From positions 1 through 38,539 of the IMG/VR virus record IMGVR_UViG_3300025300_000036: a stretch of 38,539 nucleotides of DNA. The stretch is one strand, 5' to 3'. A program made the translations under genes and the position numbers. The notes beneath the pieces were generated by a model that was given only the letters and a program-made list of their open reading frames with translations, was not told the origin of the DNA and searched no databases. Source of the DNA: a virus. Positions 1-6,394 of this stretch are shown piece after piece; position 1 is the first letter of the stretch; each line of letters begins with the position of its first letter.

Positions 1-66
1 GTGCATACAATCACTTATTGTTATATCCATATGCGCTTATTGGCGGACGTATACTCGGGCGGTGGG

Positions 67-158
67 TTAAGACTATTACTGTCTTAAGTGGTGGTGGGGA
101 TAAAAGATACAGACTTTTTAAGAAGAACCCTTAAAGAGATGAAGACTCCTATTGTCTT
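67..158. promoter_or_regulatory. Two matched palindromic operator-like sites
   Basis: A perfect inverted repeat TTAAGAC-N7-GTCTTAA lies at 67-87. A second, slightly shorter copy (AAGAC-N7-GTCTT) lies at 142-158 with the same 7-base spacer, and their centres are 73 bp apart (about seven helical turns). Both lie upstream of the first gene and I saw no other copy in the window. This arrangement is typical of paired sites for a dimeric DNA-binding regulator. The regulator is unknown and no strong sigma-70 promoter was recognised between the sites, so the regulatory role is inference. Confidence 0.5.
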
Positions 159-241
159 AAAGAGCAATCACCGTGCCACGTTTGAATTTGACAGAGAGCC
201 TGAGCCTGTGGGATAGTATCCATGGATATAGAGGAGAGCCC

Positions 242-952
242 ATGAAGGAATCGGATCAGGCCCGTCAATCGTTTGAGCCGTACGACCTGCACCATCGCTG
301 CCAAGCATTATCGAGGCGGACGAAGAAGCAATGTGGACGCTCTGCGACTGTCGGCAAGTTCACCTGCAAATTTCACGGGGGGTCGCCACGCCAGCCTGTG
401 GGCGCGAATCACCACAGTTTTACGAACGGGCGCTACTCCAAAGCGTTGCCCCAGCGGTTGGAAACCCGTCTAAAAGACGCGCAAGCCGACCCTGCTACCC
501 TCACCACAAATCGCGAATTGGGGCTCGTGACGGCACGGCTCTCGGAACTGCTCGAGAAGCTCACCGAATCTGACAACGAACAAAAATGGAAAGATGCCGC
601 CGACAGTTTCGCGACGTACCGATCTGAGGTCGAGGCAGGTACGGCCGATAGTGACGCTGCGCGAGAACATGCGACTGCGCTGATGCATTATTTTCAGTCT
701 GGCCAAGATGAGTGGTCAACCTGGCGCAGTATCTACGAAGTCATGCACGTCAAAACCAAATTGGCGGACAGCTATACCAAGCGCATTTCTGCCATGAATC
801 AGGTTTATTCTTCGGCAGAAGTGAGTGCTTTGCTCACCTCCATTTTACACACGATTGACAGTCTTGTTGATGATCCTCAAACCAGGACGAAGATTCTCGG
901 ATCGATCCACCGTACGATCAACATTTCCGCGAGCGATTATGAGGCGAGGTGA
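242..952 (+). CDS. HGG-motif zinc-binding-like phage protein
   Basis: A 236-residue soluble protein. Near the N-terminus it has a Cys/His cluster, with two Cys, then CKFHGG followed by P, as in small phage proteins often found close to terminase genes and sometimes annotated as HNH-like or small-terminase candidates. The rest is charged and probably helical, without a recognised domain. The frame is open from a GTG at 173, but ATG 242 is preceded by a good ribosome-binding site (GAGGAGAG), so 242 is preferred. It stands alone on the plus strand, separated from terL by a minus-strand operon and two repeat arrays. If it is the small terminase subunit, the arrays would be natural binding sites, but nothing in the sequence proves that. 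The gene is likely real; the function is unknown. Confidence 0.75.
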   Translation: MKESDQARQSFEPYDLHHRCQALSRRTKKQCGRSATVGKFTCKFHGGSPRQPVGANHHSFTNGRYSKALPQRLETRLKDAQADPATLTTNRELGLVTARLSELLEKLTESDNEQKWKDAADSFATYRSEVEAGTADSDAAREHATALMHYFQSGQDEWSTWRSIYEVMHVKTKLADSYTKRISAMNQVYSSAEVSALLTSILHTIDSLVDDPQTRTKILGSIHRTINISASDYEAR

Positions 953-956
953 ATAT

Positions 957-1098
957 GTTTCGCACCTTTCTTCGAGCTTTCTTCGAGCTTTCGCAAATAT
1001 GTTTCGTAACTTTCTTTCGCATCTTTCGCATCTTTCGCAAATATCTTTCGCATCTTTCGTAACTATCTTTCGTAACTTTCTTTCGTAACTTTCGTAAA
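957..1098. repeat. Degenerate CTTTCG(C/T)A repeat array
   Basis: About thirteen short units built on CTTTCGCAT, CTTTCGTAA or CTTTCGCAAATAT follow each other directly after the stop codon of the first gene. Both strands have open frames here, but these merely mirror the repeat and are not convincing genes. Reverse-complement units (GGCGAAAG) follow at 1125-1154, so the two sides could pair in single-stranded form. Role unknown; an origin or packaging-associated element is possible. Confidence 0.7.
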
Positions 1099-1120
1099 TT
1101 CGGGCCAAAAAAAGCCCGAA
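1099..1120. other. Perfect 7-bp hairpin between the two repeat arrays
   Basis: TTCGGGC (1099-1105) pairs with GCCCGAA (1114-1120) around an 8-base A-rich loop. Downstream on the plus strand there is an A run, not a T run, so it is not a canonical intrinsic terminator for the first gene. It sits exactly between the TTTCG array and its inverse GCGAAA array. Confidence 0.5.
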
Positions 1121-1124
1121 AAAA

Positions 1125-1154
1125 GGCGAAAGGAAGGCGAAAGGAAGGCGAAAG
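1125..1154. repeat. GGCGAAAGGAA direct repeats
   Basis: Two exact 11-base copies of GGCGAAAGGAA (1125-1135, 1136-1146) and a partial third (GGCGAAAG). They are reverse-complementary in core sequence to the preceding CTTTCG units, making the whole block an inverted array centred on the hairpin at 1099-1120. Confidence 0.65.
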
Positions 1155-1170
1155 CGAAGAAAAACCGGTT

Positions 1171-1262
1171 ATATCCGGATGATATCGATATATCCAGACG
1201 ATAATATCCAGACGATATATACCGGGATGATATAAAAAATTGACAGGGTATATCGAGCTGAT
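1171..1262. repeat. Iteron-like ATATCC(A/G)GA(C/T)GAT repeats
   Basis: Exact 13-base copies of ATATCCAGACGAT lie at 1190-1202 and 1204-1216, with variants at 1171-1183, 1218-1231 and 1249-1262. Spacing is 14 bases between adjacent exact copies. Short, directly repeated, AT-rich units in a gene-free region resemble replication-initiator or partition binding sites. A TTGACA hexamer lies between the last two units (1240-1245) with a poor -10 at 1262-1267, so a plus-strand promoter is possible but weak. Confidence 0.6.
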
Positions 1263-1273
1263 ATGAGAGAGGA

Positions 1274-1304
1274 CAAAAAAAGAGAGGGGAAAAATCCCCT
1301 CTCT
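1274..1304 (-). terminator. Intrinsic terminator of the left minus-strand operon
   Basis: A perfect 10-bp stem, AGAGAGGGGA (1281-1290) with TCCCCTCTCT (1295-1304), closes a four-base loop. Read on the minus strand it is followed by an uninterrupted T run from about 1281 down to 1275. It begins 8 bases after the end of the Gp88-like gene. This is a textbook Rho-independent terminator. Confidence 0.9.
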
Positions 1305-1311
1305 TATGGGC

Positions 1312-1992
1312 CTAGTGAATCGGGTAGCTCACATTGACGTCTGGCTGTGTCCAGCATACGCGACACGGGCCACAGCTGCCCCCACGAGTATATGCTTTAC
1401 ACTCCACAAAGCCTTGTGGGGGCTTATGTCCGGCTGTATGTACTGCAGACAAGCCACAATTTTTAAGCGGTTTAGGCGCTTGATTGAGTAGTGGGGCGGA
1501 TAATCGGATTGTTATATTGTCTGGCTTTGACTCGACGTCAAGCGCTTGTTTGACAAATTTCCGCTCCTTTGTTGGGAGCCAGAATTTTAGACGTGGGGCC
1601 GATCGCGCAATATCAAACCATGCGCCTATCTGTTGAGGGGACTGAACGTCTCCTGAATCATAAGCGCGAAAAAAGCGCTGACCGTGGGATACCAGACCCC
1701 GTGCTATTGTGGACATATGACCGGACCATGCAGGCAAGTCAGCCATAAGGATATTGAAGCGCTTCTGTTGAGCATTTTGGACGCAAGGAAAGACGTAGTT
1801 ACCCTTCAATGCGTAGCAAGTACTGCAGACACTATTGGGGACAGTACGTAGCTTTGACCCCGTTTTACAGTGCCGCGCTGGAACCCCGAAAGCAAAACCA
1901 GGCATTTTAGCCGGATTAGAAAGCCCGCCTACAGTCAATTGAGCATACGTTTTGACCGCATTCAAACTTGAAAATCTCTTCTTTTTGGACAT
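1312..1992 (-). CDS. Gp88-like phage protein
   Basis: A 226-residue protein resembling the Gp88 family of phages (function undetermined). Typical features: an N-terminal segment with NPAKMPG, then CKTGSKL, then CSTCYALKG, and a Cys-rich C-terminus (CGPCRVC). The conserved cysteines suggest a bound metal or Fe-S cluster, which is inference. The longest frame starts at a TTG (2037), but ATG 1992 (MSKKKR) has a purine-rich GGGGGAA upstream and matches the natural start of the conserved part. It is the last gene of a minus-strand operon and runs straight into a strong terminator. A weak hairpin with a T run separates it from the preceding gene, so its level may differ from that of the rest of the operon. 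Confidence 0.85.
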   Translation of the reverse strand: MSKKKRFSSLNAVKTYAQLTVGGLSNPAKMPGFAFGVPARHCKTGSKLRTVPNSVCSTCYALKGNYVFPCVQNAQQKRFNILMADLPAWSGHMSTIARGLVSHGQRFFRAYDSGDVQSPQQIGAWFDIARSAPRLKFWLPTKERKFVKQALDVESKPDNITIRLSAPLLNQAPKPLKNCGLSAVHTAGHKPPQGFVECKAYTRGGSCGPCRVCWTQPDVNVSYPIH

Positions 1993-2035
1993 GGTACAAT
2001 TCCCCCGTGTGGTTGTGTGTGTGGTGTTAACAATC

Positions 2036-2052
2036 AAAAAGCCTACTAGGCT
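2036..2052 (-). terminator. Weak hairpin with T run between operon genes
   Basis: Read on the minus strand, AGCCTAGTAGGCT is followed by TTTTT. The effective stem is only 4-5 bp, so it may be a partial terminator or attenuator directly after the stop of the small membrane-protein gene. Confidence 0.4.
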
Positions 2053-2280
2053 CTACCAGTTGCACCAGATCTCGTTACCCGTGCGGTTTAAGAACATCTG
2101 ACCCGCGCTAGTGTGGCACGACTCATAGCGGGTCAATTCCGCTCGGATCTCCTCCAATTCCGCGATTTTCTGTTGCTGCAGCTGCCAGACATGCAGGGAC
2201 GCCATGCCTAGCCAAAACGAGAATGCAGCCACGATAGCAAACGCAAGACGCCGTGGTGCGGTCTGCTCGTAGTATTTCAT
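2053..2280 (-). CDS. Small single-pass membrane protein
   Basis: A 75-residue protein with a short polar N-terminus, a hydrophobic segment at about residues 12-30 (LAFAIVAAFSFWLGMASL), then a charged, helical, coiled-coil-like stretch and two cysteines near the C-terminus. It is translationally coupled to the upstream SWIM gene (ATGA overlap at 2277-2280). No family was recognised. One transmembrane helix followed by a helical external domain would fit a superinfection-exclusion or lysis accessory protein, but nothing specific supports either. Confidence 0.7.
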   Translation of the reverse strand: MKYYEQTAPRRLAFAIVAAFSFWLGMASLHVWQLQQQKIAELEEIRAELTRYESCHTSAGQMFLNRTGNEIWCNW

Positions 2281-2546
2281 GCAACCTCCCTTTTCAGCTC
2301 AGCGAGGGCCAAGCGCAAAAAGTGAATATGTTTACACGTAATTCCATCAACTGAACGATAGTAAAAATCGGGGCAGGAACAAAACGTATCGGTCACCGTG
2401 TAGGAATTCCGATCGGATCGAATTACAGCAATGTCGTCGTCAAGCGCATCGATGAAAAGTGTGGATTGCTGAAACGCTAGCTCTGCTTTTTTGACTCTCT
2501 CTGCTTGCGCTTTTGCCAACTTGTCGCCTATTAATAGCTTGCCCAT
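2277..2546 (-). CDS. SWIM-type zinc finger protein
   Basis: An 89-residue protein whose C-terminal half carries the SWIM pattern C-x-C...C-x-H: CSCPDF at about residues 56-61 and CKH near residue 72. SWIM fingers bind DNA or protein partners in transposases, nucleases and recombination factors. Here the finger stands almost alone with an N-terminal helix rich in Lys and Ala, so it is probably a small DNA- or protein-binding adaptor. The start is fixed by a strong AAGAGGAGG site. It is the first gene of the left minus operon, about 50 bases below a consensus -10. Confidence 0.85.
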   Translation of the reverse strand: MGKLLIGDKLAKAQAERVKKAELAFQQSTLFIDALDDDIAVIRSDRNSYTVTDTFCSCPDFYYRSVDGITCKHIHFLRLALAELKREVA

Positions 2547-2592
2547 GTCTGCCTCCTCTTGTTAGGGTTTTGGTACTCACTCACCCTACCAG

Positions 2593-2629
2593 ATACAAGC
2601 GATTATACAAGCGGTTAATGGCGAACCAA
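2593..2629 (-). promoter_or_regulatory. Promoter of the left minus-strand operon with direct-repeat operator
   Basis: On the minus strand a consensus TATAAT (plus positions 2602-2607) lies 16 bases downstream of TTGGTT (2624-2629). Transcription would start near 2595, about 50 bases before the SWIM gene. The 9-base sequence ATACAAGCG occurs twice on the plus strand (2593-2601 and 2605-2613), overlapping the -10 and the start site, and looks like a repressor or activator site. Confidence 0.6.
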
Positions 2630-2645
2630 TACGACTATTATTAGC

Positions 2646-2765
2646 ATAAGACTAATTCATAATGAGAGTCTATGCATAAGAAATACTAATATCCTACCAT
2701 GCGGTATAAGACTAATTCATGATGCAAGCCTATGCATAAGAAATACTAATATCCTACCATGCGGT
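2646..2765. repeat. 60-bp tandem duplication
   Basis: Two adjacent 60-base units (2646-2705, 2706-2765) differ at only four positions, all clustered between bases 16 and 24 of the unit. The rest, including the palindrome TATGCATA and the AT-rich ATACTAATATCC, is identical. No open frame runs through it. It lies between divergent transcription units, upstream of the late operon. Confidence 0.9.
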
Positions 2766-2780
2766 ATAACGATTTGTGAC

Positions 2781-2835
2781 ACCTGGTTTCGACCTGGTGT
2801 CAACCTGGTGTCAACCTGGTGTCAACCTGGTGTCA
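2781..2835. repeat. Five tandem 11-bp repeats ACCTGGTGTCA
   Basis: Four exact copies of ACCTGGTGTCA (2792-2802, 2803-2813, 2814-2824, 2825-2835) and one variant (2781-2791). The array is bracketed by ATTTGTGA at 2772-2779 and again at 2841-2848. An 11-base period puts every unit on the same face of the helix, as expected for cooperative protein binding. The position just upstream of terL suits a packaging (cos/pac) or origin site. Confidence 0.9.
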
Positions 2836-2851
2836 AAACCATTTGTGATAT

Positions 2852-2897
2852 CGAGGGGCCGGTTACCTAAGCGGCCGATCGGGCCTTTTTCCCCTCG
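2852..2897. other. Nested inverted repeat upstream of terL
   Basis: CGAGGGG (2852-2858) is complementary to CCCCTCG (2891-2897); between them GGCCG...CGGCC (about 2858-2876) forms an inner stem and a further GGCC follows. It could fold as a branched cruciform. It directly follows the 11-bp array and precedes the late promoter candidate. Not a canonical terminator on either strand. Confidence 0.5.
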
Positions 2898-2927
2898 TCC
2901 CAGCCATTTTTTAAAAAAATAAAACTT

Positions 2928-2941
2928 TGCTATATTGCCCT
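2928..2941 (+). promoter_or_regulatory. Candidate extended -10 late promoter
   Basis: TGC followed by TATATT (2931-2936) forms an extended -10 element just after an A/T-rich run (2907-2924) that could act as an UP-like or bent segment. No good -35 was seen. The predicted start site, about 6-7 bases downstream, coincides with the ATG of the small zinc-ribbon frame, which lacks a ribosome-binding site and so could be leaderless. Confidence 0.4.
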
Positions 2942-3031
2942 ATGGGCCGGTGTCCGATTTGCGAACAATGGGGGGTCATCCGGATACGGGGCAAACAGTA
3001 CTGTCGGCTCTGCGGGTACGTCCAAAGTTGA
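2942..3031 (+). CDS. 29-residue zinc-ribbon microprotein
   Basis: A very short frame encoding two CxxC knuckles: C4-P-I-C7 and C21-R-L-C24 followed by G, the classic zinc-ribbon layout with a basic strand between them. There is no Shine-Dalgarno sequence upstream; the start may be leaderless because an extended -10 lies 6 bases before it. It precedes terL in the same direction, with a 66-base gap. The short length leaves room for chance, but the motif spacing is exact. Confidence 0.5.
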   Translation: MGRCPICEQWGVIRIRGKQYCRLCGYVQS

Positions 3032-3097
3032 CATGACGGCGGGTGCTAGGCTGGCATCTTCCCCCTTGTCCGGAACAATCGTGTAGACTGCATAACG

Positions 3098-4636
3098 ATG
3101 TCCTCCGTCCAACTCCAACCGGGCCGCAATAAGTATCATTCTCTTGCCAACCTGGTCGCGGTAGACACGGAAGTGAGCGCGCCGTTATGGGAGCCCCAGG
3201 ACGGTCCCCAGGCGCAGGCGTACCACAGCGCGGCATTTGAAACGCTGTACGGCGGGGCGGCGGGAGCGGGGAAGTCCAGTTTAATTCTCGGGCTCGCCCT
3301 CACGGCGCATAAGCGGACAAAGATTTTCCGGCGTGAACTGACGCAATTGAACGGCATGATTGATGAATTGCATGATTTGTTGGACCCATTGACGGGCAGT
3401 GGACGGGAACAGCCGAAGTGGAACGGCCAACGGTTGTTTTGGCGCGATGTGCCGGGACGGCGGATGATCCAGTTGGCGGCGATGAAGGAAAGTGACGACT
3501 GGAAGAAGCATAAAGGCCAGTCACACGACCTGTTTGCTTTTGACGAGCTCACGGAATTCGAGGAGCGGCAATACACCCAGGTGATCGGCTGGGCACGGTC
3601 CACATCGCCAGCGCAGCGGGTCCGCATTATCGGGGCAACGAACCCGAATCCTGATGCAGCCGGGGAGTGGGTCATTCAGCGCTGGGCTCCGTGGCTTGAT
3701 CCCGAGCATCCGAATCCAGCAGCCCCCGGCGAACTCCGCTGGTACTGCATGGAAGACGGCGAAGAGGTGGAACGGCCGGATGGCGACCCGTATGATTTTA
3801 CCACCGCCACAGGCGAGGAAGAACGCCTCACCCCCCGCAGTCGGACGTTTATCCCTGGCCGGTTGAAAGATAATAAATATTTAGCGGGGACGGATTACGA
3901 AGCCAACCTGATGAACCTGCCCGAACCGTTGCGGAGCCAGTTGCTGAAAGGCATCTGGACCTTTAGCCGCAGTGACGGGGAATATCAGGTGATTCCGAGT
4001 GCCTGGGTCCAAGCCGCCATGGATCGGTGGAAGCCGCATAATCCGGACGGCTATCCCCTGCATGCGATGGGGGTGGACCCGAGTCGCGGTGGCCGGGACG
4101 CCACGGTGATTGCCAAACGGCATGGGCCGTGGATGGACGAGTTAATTACCTATGCCGGGAGTGAGACGCCGGACGGGCCAGCGGTGGTGAAATACATTGC
4201 CGATGTGTACCAAGATCAGGCGCTTATTAACCTGGACATTATCGGGGTCGGCAGTTCAGTGTATGACAGTTTGCTAGGCACGGACGGCTTTTCGCACGTC
4301 AATCCGGTGGTCGCCTCAGCGCGATCCGACGAGACCGACAAGAGCGGACTGCTGAAAATGCGGAACAAACGGGCGGAGTTGTGGTGGATGATGCGGGAGC
4401 TGCTGGACCCCGATAGCGGGACGGAGCAAGTAGCCTTGCCCCCGGACCCGCAGTTGAAGATGGACCTGACGGCCCCACAATACCGTAATACGCTCGGCGG
4501 CATTACGATTGAAAGCAAGGACGACGTGCGGAAGCGGCTGAAAAGATCGACGGACATGGGCGATGCCTGTGTCATGGCATTTGCAGACATCAGCGGCGGA
4601 TTCCGTCCCGCCCAGATCGTGTCGGTGCAGTGGTGA
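3098..4636 (+). CDS. terL: Terminase large subunit
   Basis: The 512-residue packaging motor ATPase and nuclease, which pumps phage DNA into proheads and cuts it. Visible motifs: Walker A GGAAGAGKS (residues 52-60), Walker B LFAFDE (145-150), coupling motif TNP (181-183), and an RNase H-like nuclease domain with acidic residues at D327 (GVDPSRGG), about D380 and D489 (MGDA). Length is normal for the family. No clear ribosome-binding site precedes ATG 3098, but the frame has no earlier start, so expression may depend on the upstream transcript. No adjacent small terminase gene is recognisable; the HGG protein at 242-952 is one candidate. It begins the late operon. Confidence 0.97.
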   Translation: MSSVQLQPGRNKYHSLANLVAVDTEVSAPLWEPQDGPQAQAYHSAAFETLYGGAAGAGKSSLILGLALTAHKRTKIFRRELTQLNGMIDELHDLLDPLTGSGREQPKWNGQRLFWRDVPGRRMIQLAAMKESDDWKKHKGQSHDLFAFDELTEFEERQYTQVIGWARSTSPAQRVRIIGATNPNPDAAGEWVIQRWAPWLDPEHPNPAAPGELRWYCMEDGEEVERPDGDPYDFTTATGEEERLTPRSRTFIPGRLKDNKYLAGTDYEANLMNLPEPLRSQLLKGIWTFSRSDGEYQVIPSAWVQAAMDRWKPHNPDGYPLHAMGVDPSRGGRDATVIAKRHGPWMDELITYAGSETPDGPAVVKYIADVYQDQALINLDIIGVGSSVYDSLLGTDGFSHVNPVVASARSDETDKSGLLKMRNKRAELWWMMRELLDPDSGTEQVALPPDPQLKMDLTAPQYRNTLGGITIESKDDVRKRLKRSTDMGDACVMAFADISGGFRPAQIVSVQW

Positions 4637-4648
4637 GGAGCGGCGAAT

Positions 4649-4942
4649 ATGCATGTGAACGAAGCGCAAGAGAGCAGGATGCTCATACGGGTGATCGTAT
4701 GTGCGACGATTGTCGCGATGGTCTTAGTCGGCTGTAGCGCCGTAATTGATCGCTGGTCCCAAGTGGACGGGCGCGGCACGGTGGCGCAGGCGGCGTATAT
4801 GGCGGCATTCCGGAAGATCCAGGAAAGCGTCTGTTCCGGCGATTCACTCCTCGTTGCGCGTGCCCGTAAAGTGCGCGAAGACAACGGCGTGTATCTCCGC
4901 TTTGACTGCGCACGGGCCGCGATAGAGGTATCACTCCCATGA
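4649..4942 (+). CDS. Predicted lipoprotein, possible outer-membrane spanin
   Basis: A 97-residue protein with an N-terminal hydrophobic segment (about residues 13-28) ending in a lipobox-like LVGC, so the mature protein would be lipidated at Cys 29. ATG 4649 has a GAGGAG site upstream; ATG 4679 would give a more standard signal length. It overlaps the next gene by ATGA. A lipoprotein followed by a membrane-anchored coiled-coil protein and a nearby endolysin recalls Rz1/Rz spanin pairs. However, the mature domain is not proline-rich and the gene order is unusual, so the spanin role is only a hypothesis. Confidence 0.75.
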   Translation: MHVNEAQESRMLIRVIVCATIVAMVLVGCSAVIDRWSQVDGRGTVAQAAYMAAFRKIQESVCSGDSLLVARARKVREDNGVYLRFDCARAAIEVSLP

Positions 4943-5199
4943 CGAAACAGGGGCAGTTGGCGGTGGCGGCCGGATTGTTGGCGATTATCGGCGTGGTGTT
5001 GGCGGTGGCGCTCGGTCAGGTCGAACATCATGCGCTCGCGGAGAATCCGCATCCGGCCAGTGCGAGTATTCGAGATGTCGATGTGGTCCAGTCCCAGGTG
5101 GACCGGATTGAAAATAAACTCGACACGGTGCAAAGCAGCATTACGGACAATTCGGAAGAGATCTTAGGTGCCTTGAGGGAGTTGCAGTATGGCCGATGA
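4939..5199 (+). CDS. Membrane-anchored coiled-coil protein (holin or inner-membrane spanin candidate)
   Basis: An 86-residue protein with one hydrophobic helix at about residues 8-27 and a C-terminal heptad-like region (residues 46-80: DVVQSQVDRIENKLDTVQ...). Few basic residues precede the helix. This N-terminal anchor plus coiled coil is what inner-membrane spanins look like; a single-helix holin is the alternative. It is coupled to the lipoprotein gene upstream (ATGA) and overlaps the DUF1353 gene by 11 bases. No family was recognised. Confidence 0.75.
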   Translation: MTKQGQLAVAAGLLAIIGVVLAVALGQVEHHALAENPHPASASIRDVDVVQSQVDRIENKLDTVQSSITDNSEEILGALRELQYGR

Positions 5200-5554
5200 T
5201 TTTTCGAGCCCTGTGTTTACACAAACGACAGAAAGGGGCGGACGCTCGTTCGTCCTGGTGGAGCCCTATCGGTATGGTCACGTGCGTGCGCCTGTGGGCT
5301 TTGCGTGGGATGGGGCCAGTGTCCCCCGTACACTCTGGACTCTCGGTGGACTGTCACCCGGCCAGTATCTGGGGGCGTCCTGTATACACGATTATTGCTA
5401 TGCCCGTGCAGATGATGACCTGGCAACGCGGAAGGAGGCAGACCAATACTATTACGAACTATTATTACGCGATGGAGCGCGACGTGTGCAGGCATATTTA
5501 GCCTGGTGTTGTGTGCGGTCTTTTGGCTGGCTGCTCTGGCGACAACGGCTCTAG
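5189..5554 (+). CDS. DUF1353 family protein
   Basis: A 121-residue protein matching the DUF1353 pattern found in many phages: GFAWDGASVPR (residues 38-48), LGASCIHDYCY (about 61-71), then a helix with EADQYYYELLLRDG and a hydrophobic C-terminus. Function is unknown; members commonly sit near lysis or tail genes. GAGGGAG upstream supports the start, inside the end of the preceding gene. Its last 49 bases are overlapped by the nuclease gene in another frame. Confidence 0.85.
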   Translation: MADDFSSPVFTQTTERGGRSFVLVEPYRYGHVRAPVGFAWDGASVPRTLWTLGGLSPGQYLGASCIHDYCYARADDDLATRKEADQYYYELLLRDGARRVQAYLAWCCVRSFGWLLWRQRL

Positions 5555-5901
5555 CACATGAACCGGGCTGCACCATTCCGGTGGTGCGCGTCATTGACGG
5601 CGATACGTTTAAGATCCGCGAACTCGTGATCTTCGGGGAAGGACATCTGCCGATTATCTCCACCACCTCGGTTCGCCTGTTGCGGGTGGATACGCCGGAG
5701 CGTGGGGAGCCGGATTATCAACGCGCCAAAAAGATGCTGGAAACATTGGTCTCCAAAGGGGTCGCCCTTGCCGTCACCAAGCGGGATTCATTTGGACGGT
5801 GGCTGGCCGAAGTCTCGCTGTGTATGCAAGGTGAAACCGGTATCGTACAGCGCTCGATTAACGACATGATGATCGAGCAAGGATGGATATATACAAAATG
5901 A
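5506..5901 (+). CDS. Secreted staphylococcal-nuclease-like thermonuclease
   Basis: A 131-residue protein with an N-terminal signal peptide (hydrophobic residues 2-17, likely cleaved after ALA) and an SNase-fold domain. The catalytic set is complete: D31-G-D33-T, R57, VDTPE with D62-T63 and E65, and FGR with R98. Such enzymes cut DNA and RNA using calcium. The signal peptide implies export, where it could act on nucleic acid in the periplasm or outside the cell. The start is a GTG within the end of the DUF1353 gene, with no clear ribosome-binding site. Position beside the endolysin suggests late expression. Confidence 0.9.
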   Translation: MLCAVFWLAALATTALAHEPGCTIPVVRVIDGDTFKIRELVIFGEGHLPIISTTSVRLLRVDTPERGEPDYQRAKKMLETLVSKGVALAVTKRDSFGRWLAEVSLCMQGETGIVQRSINDMMIEQGWIYTK

Positions 5902-6392
5902 GTAGTCCGATACATCAATGGTCTGCCGTCAATCTCCGCACCGCGAATATTTTGTGTGAGGCGCGGAACCAAGGACTGCTGGGCATGGAGGCGGTCGATT
6001 GGGTGGTCTATAATCGTTCCCACCGGCGCGGCTGGCCGGATACGATGCGCGGCGTGATTCTCCAACGCCTCCAATTTAGCTGGACGCGCCAAGTGGACCC
6101 GAATTTTCAGTGGGTGTTGGGAGCCGTGGGGTCAGAGGACCGATTGGTCCACAAAGAAAACTGGCAGGATTTTGTCCACTGGGTGCGCGTGTGGGACGTA
6201 TGGCGTACCGATGGCGCGGCGGCGCGAGACTATAGCGGGGAGCCGCATCTCGACCCCACGCACGGGGCCGACCACTACCTCAATGTTCCGCTGGTCAAAA
6301 AATGGCGGAATGGATCACTGCCCCGGTGGGCGAATGAGCAAAAGATCACAGCGGTGATTGGCGATCACACGTTTTACAAACTGAGGGCCTAA
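5898..6392 (+). CDS. SleB-type cell-wall hydrolase, endolysin
   Basis: A 164-residue protein of the cell-wall hydrolase family related to SleB (Hydrolase_2). The fold signature is visible in order: catalytic-site E21-A-R, AVDWVVYNR, WPDTMRGVILQRLQFSW (about 46-62), GADHYLN, and the ending IGDHTFYKL. These enzymes cleave the glycan strands of peptidoglycan. There is no signal peptide, so a holin is probably needed. ATG 5898 is chosen because it overlaps the nuclease stop as ATGA; an in-frame ATG at 5883 is possible but poorly spaced. It is the last gene of the lysis block between terL and portal. Confidence 0.92.
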   Translation: MSSPIHQWSAVNLRTANILCEARNQGLLGMEAVDWVVYNRSHRRGWPDTMRGVILQRLQFSWTRQVDPNFQWVLGAVGSEDRLVHKENWQDFVHWVRVWDVWRTDGAAARDYSGEPHLDPTHGADHYLNVPLVKKWRNGSLPRWANEQKITAVIGDHTFYKLRA

Positions 6393-6394
6393 TT

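Noticed and set aside
845-1108. 87-residue minus-strand frame with repeated CERCERK
   Set aside because: It is only the translation of the TTTCG repeats and overlaps the end of a real gene.
1240-1267. Plus-strand promoter TTGACA with TATGAG
   Set aside because: The -10 is poor and no plus-strand gene follows; listed only as a remark in the iteron entry.
2646-2765. CRISPR array
   Set aside because: The 60-bp duplication has no spacer structure and only two contiguous units.
4216-5133. 305-residue minus frame across terL and the lipoprotein
   Set aside because: Antisense shadow of three real plus-strand genes.
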